The translations under genes were made by a program, and so were the position numbers. The notes under the pieces are model-generated. The model did no database searches, was not told where the DNA came from, and saw nothing but the letters and a program-made list of their open reading frames with translations. A stretch of DNA of 64,000 nt from JANQOH01 sp965214495 (GTDB lineage Bacteria; Pseudomonadota; Alphaproteobacteria; UBA7887), in the NCBI GenBank assembly GCA_965214495.1, contig OZ243958.1, positions 1 through 64,000 on the forward strand. Reading direction: 5' to 3'. Shown piece by piece: positions 62,877-64,000 of the stretch. The first letter of the stretch is position 1; every line of letters starts with the position of its first letter.

Positions 62877-63644
62877 ATGACGGGACGGCTTGACGGCAAG
62901 GTGGCGGTCGTCACCGGCGCCGGTTCGGGCTTCGGCGAAGGCATCGCCAGGCGTTATGCGCGCGAAGGTGCGCGGGTGGTGGTGGCCGAGATCGACGAGC
63001 GCAACGGCCGGCGGGTCGCCGACGACATCGCCGCGTCCGGCGGCGCGGCAGTGTTCGTGGCCACCGACGTCGCCGAAGAGGCCGCCAACGAAGCCATGAT
63101 CGCCGCTGCCCGCGACTCCTGGGGCGGGATCGATACGGTCGTTCTCAACGCCGGGCTGGGCATGGCGCCGCGGCCGCTCGCCGATACCGAGGTGGCGTTC
63201 TTCGACCGGGTGTTCCGGGTCAACGTGCGCAGTGTTTTTCTTGGCGCGAAGCACGCGGTCCGGGCGATGCAAGCTCAGGGCCGCGGCGGTTCGATCGTCG
63301 TCACTGCGTCCACCGCCGCGTTGCGGCCGCGGCCGAACCTTGCCGTGTATAACGCGACCAAAGGCGCGCTGGTGCCGATGTGCAAGGCGCTGGCGCTGGA
63401 AGTGGCGGGCGACGGGATTCGCGTCAACGGCATTTGCCCGGTCGCCGGCGAAACCGCCATGCTGACGGATTTTCTCGGCGATTCCGACCCGACCGAGGGG
63501 CGCGCGCGGTTCGTCGCCACCGTGCCCATGGGCCGTCTGTCGACGCCGGAGGACATCGCCGCCGCCGCAGTATTCTTCGCCGAAGACGACTCGGCTTTCA
63601 TCACAGGCGCCATGCTCGAGGTGGATGGCGGGCGCTGTATCTGA
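62877..63644 (+). CDS. SDR family NAD(P)-dependent oxidoreductase
   Basis: A 255-residue classical short-chain dehydrogenase. VAVVTGAGSGFGEGIARRYA is the TGxxxGxG cofactor loop, VVLNAGLGMAPRPL the NNAG-like motif, VTASTAALRPRPNLAVYNAT holds the catalytic Ser and Tyr with KGA, and the end ITGAMLEVDGGRCI is standard. Asp after the beta2 strand (VVVAEIDERN) favours NAD. ATG 62877 follows GGGAGG. It starts 38 bases after tRNA-His; the substrate is unknown. Confidence 0.92.
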   Translation: MTGRLDGKVAVVTGAGSGFGEGIARRYAREGARVVVAEIDERNGRRVADDIAASGGAAVFVATDVAEEAANEAMIAAARDSWGGIDTVVLNAGLGMAPRPLADTEVAFFDRVFRVNVRSVFLGAKHAVRAMQAQGRGGSIVVTASTAALRPRPNLAVYNATKGALVPMCKALALEVAGDGIRVNGICPVAGETAMLTDFLGDSDPTEGRARFVATVPMGRLSTPEDIAAAAVFFAEDDSAFITGAMLEVDGGRCI

Positions 63645-63847
63645 CCGGGACGGTTGGTCAAGGAGGCAATATATCTGCCCGTGCCGGCGCACGGGCGGTT
63701 CGGCCGGGCCCGGCATCGCGGCGCCTGTCGAGCCGCCGCTGAAGCCATGACGCGAATTGTCGCTATCGAGGCCGTCCGATTGACAGCGCGACGGCCGAAG
63801 CCGAAATTACGGGCGGTGAAGTGCCGGATCGGCGGAGGCGAGGAGTC

Positions 63848-64000
63848 ATGACCGGAATCGTAAGCGGATCGACGGCGGAGTACGACTTGTATATGACCGA
63901 GGCGGCCGCGCGCCGCGTCAAGGCCATCGCCACCGCAGAAGAGGGCGACGCTTTCGTCCGCGTCGCCGTTCTCGGCGGCGGCTGTTCGGGATTCCAGTAT
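63848..64000 (+). CDS. iron–sulfur cluster insertion protein ErpA/IscA family (3' end outside window)
   Basis: Only the first 51 codons are visible: MTGIVSGSTAEYDLYMTEAA then RRVKAIATAEEGDAFVRVAV and LGGGCSGFQY. The last block holds the first conserved Cys of A-type carriers, which accept and deliver Fe–S clusters. GAGGAG precedes the ATG by a few bases. The 203 bases between the SDR gene and this start contain no convincing gene. Confidence 0.9.
   Translation, partial: MTGIVSGSTAEYDLYMTEAAARRVKAIATAEEGDAFVRVAVLGGGCSGFQY

Noticed and set aside
63654..63851. Short plus-strand frame between the SDR and ErpA-like genes
   Set aside because: Arg-rich, no ribosome-binding site, and no similarity; likely noncoding.

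Overview
The window comes from a GC-rich bacterial chromosome that looks alphaproteobacterial. The evidence is the gene order rnd–kdsD–lptC–lptA–lptB–rpoN–hpf–ptsN followed by hprK, EIIA and HPr, a PII–glutamine synthetase pair, a GCL of the plant/alphaproteobacterial type, tandem TakP-like TRAP binding proteins, and a complex I NDUFA9-like gene. I do not assign a genus. Genes are densely packed, mostly with 1–4 base overlaps. Phage or plasmid backbone genes are absent.

Layout. 1–1.7 kb: two tandem TRAP binding proteins. 1.7–8.9 kb: housekeeping and small-molecule enzymes (GST, ThrH, CitE-like lyase, def, a YhhQ-type transporter, rpmB, ahcY). 9–16.5 kb: a long minus-strand run for nitrogen PTS, sigma-54, LPS export and Kdo precursor synthesis, ending at tRNA-Leu. 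16.7–25.6 kb: NDUFA9-like protein, gamma-glutamyltransferase, an HTH/unknown two-gene module, a micro-ORF coupled to a nuclease, a ThDP enzyme with an LLM oxidoreductase, and an FkbM methyltransferase broken at a G12 tract. 25.6–31.2 kb: the full nickel-pincer lactate racemase set (larC, larE, larB, larA) with a cobalamin adenosyltransferase and dusA. 31.3–35.2 kb: an MT-A70 methyltransferase and a branched-chain amino-acid type ABC transporter. 35.4–50.5 kb: gshA, a small lower-GC accessory island, HAD/GH3/acylase genes, HU, tRNA-Val, a PurB–DUF924 fusion, an aldolase/dehydrogenase, glnA and glnB. 50.7–62.6 kb: a type III-B CRISPR-Cas locus and a group II intron derivative. 62.8 kb to the end: tRNA-His, an SDR and the start of an ErpA/IscA protein.

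The most unusual part is the CRISPR locus. cas10 (cmr2) carries an apparent +1 frameshift. cmr3 is intact. The next gene is an in-frame chimera of the first ~51 residues of Cmr4 and what looks like the HEPN C-terminus of a CARF-family ancillary nuclease, so the rest of cmr4 and any cmr1/5/6 are gone from this locus. cas1, cas2 and a 44-repeat array are intact, and cas6 lies beyond the array on the other strand. Several spacers translate into housekeeping motifs (ATP synthase beta, GyrB, serine–glyoxylate-type aminotransferase). One spacer is duplicated and is also present inverted. Together this suggests either a degraded effector that tolerates self-derived spacers or a remodelled system. A compact group IIC intron whose reverse transcriptase domain is deleted, but whose ribozyme ends look preserved, lies just beyond cas6.
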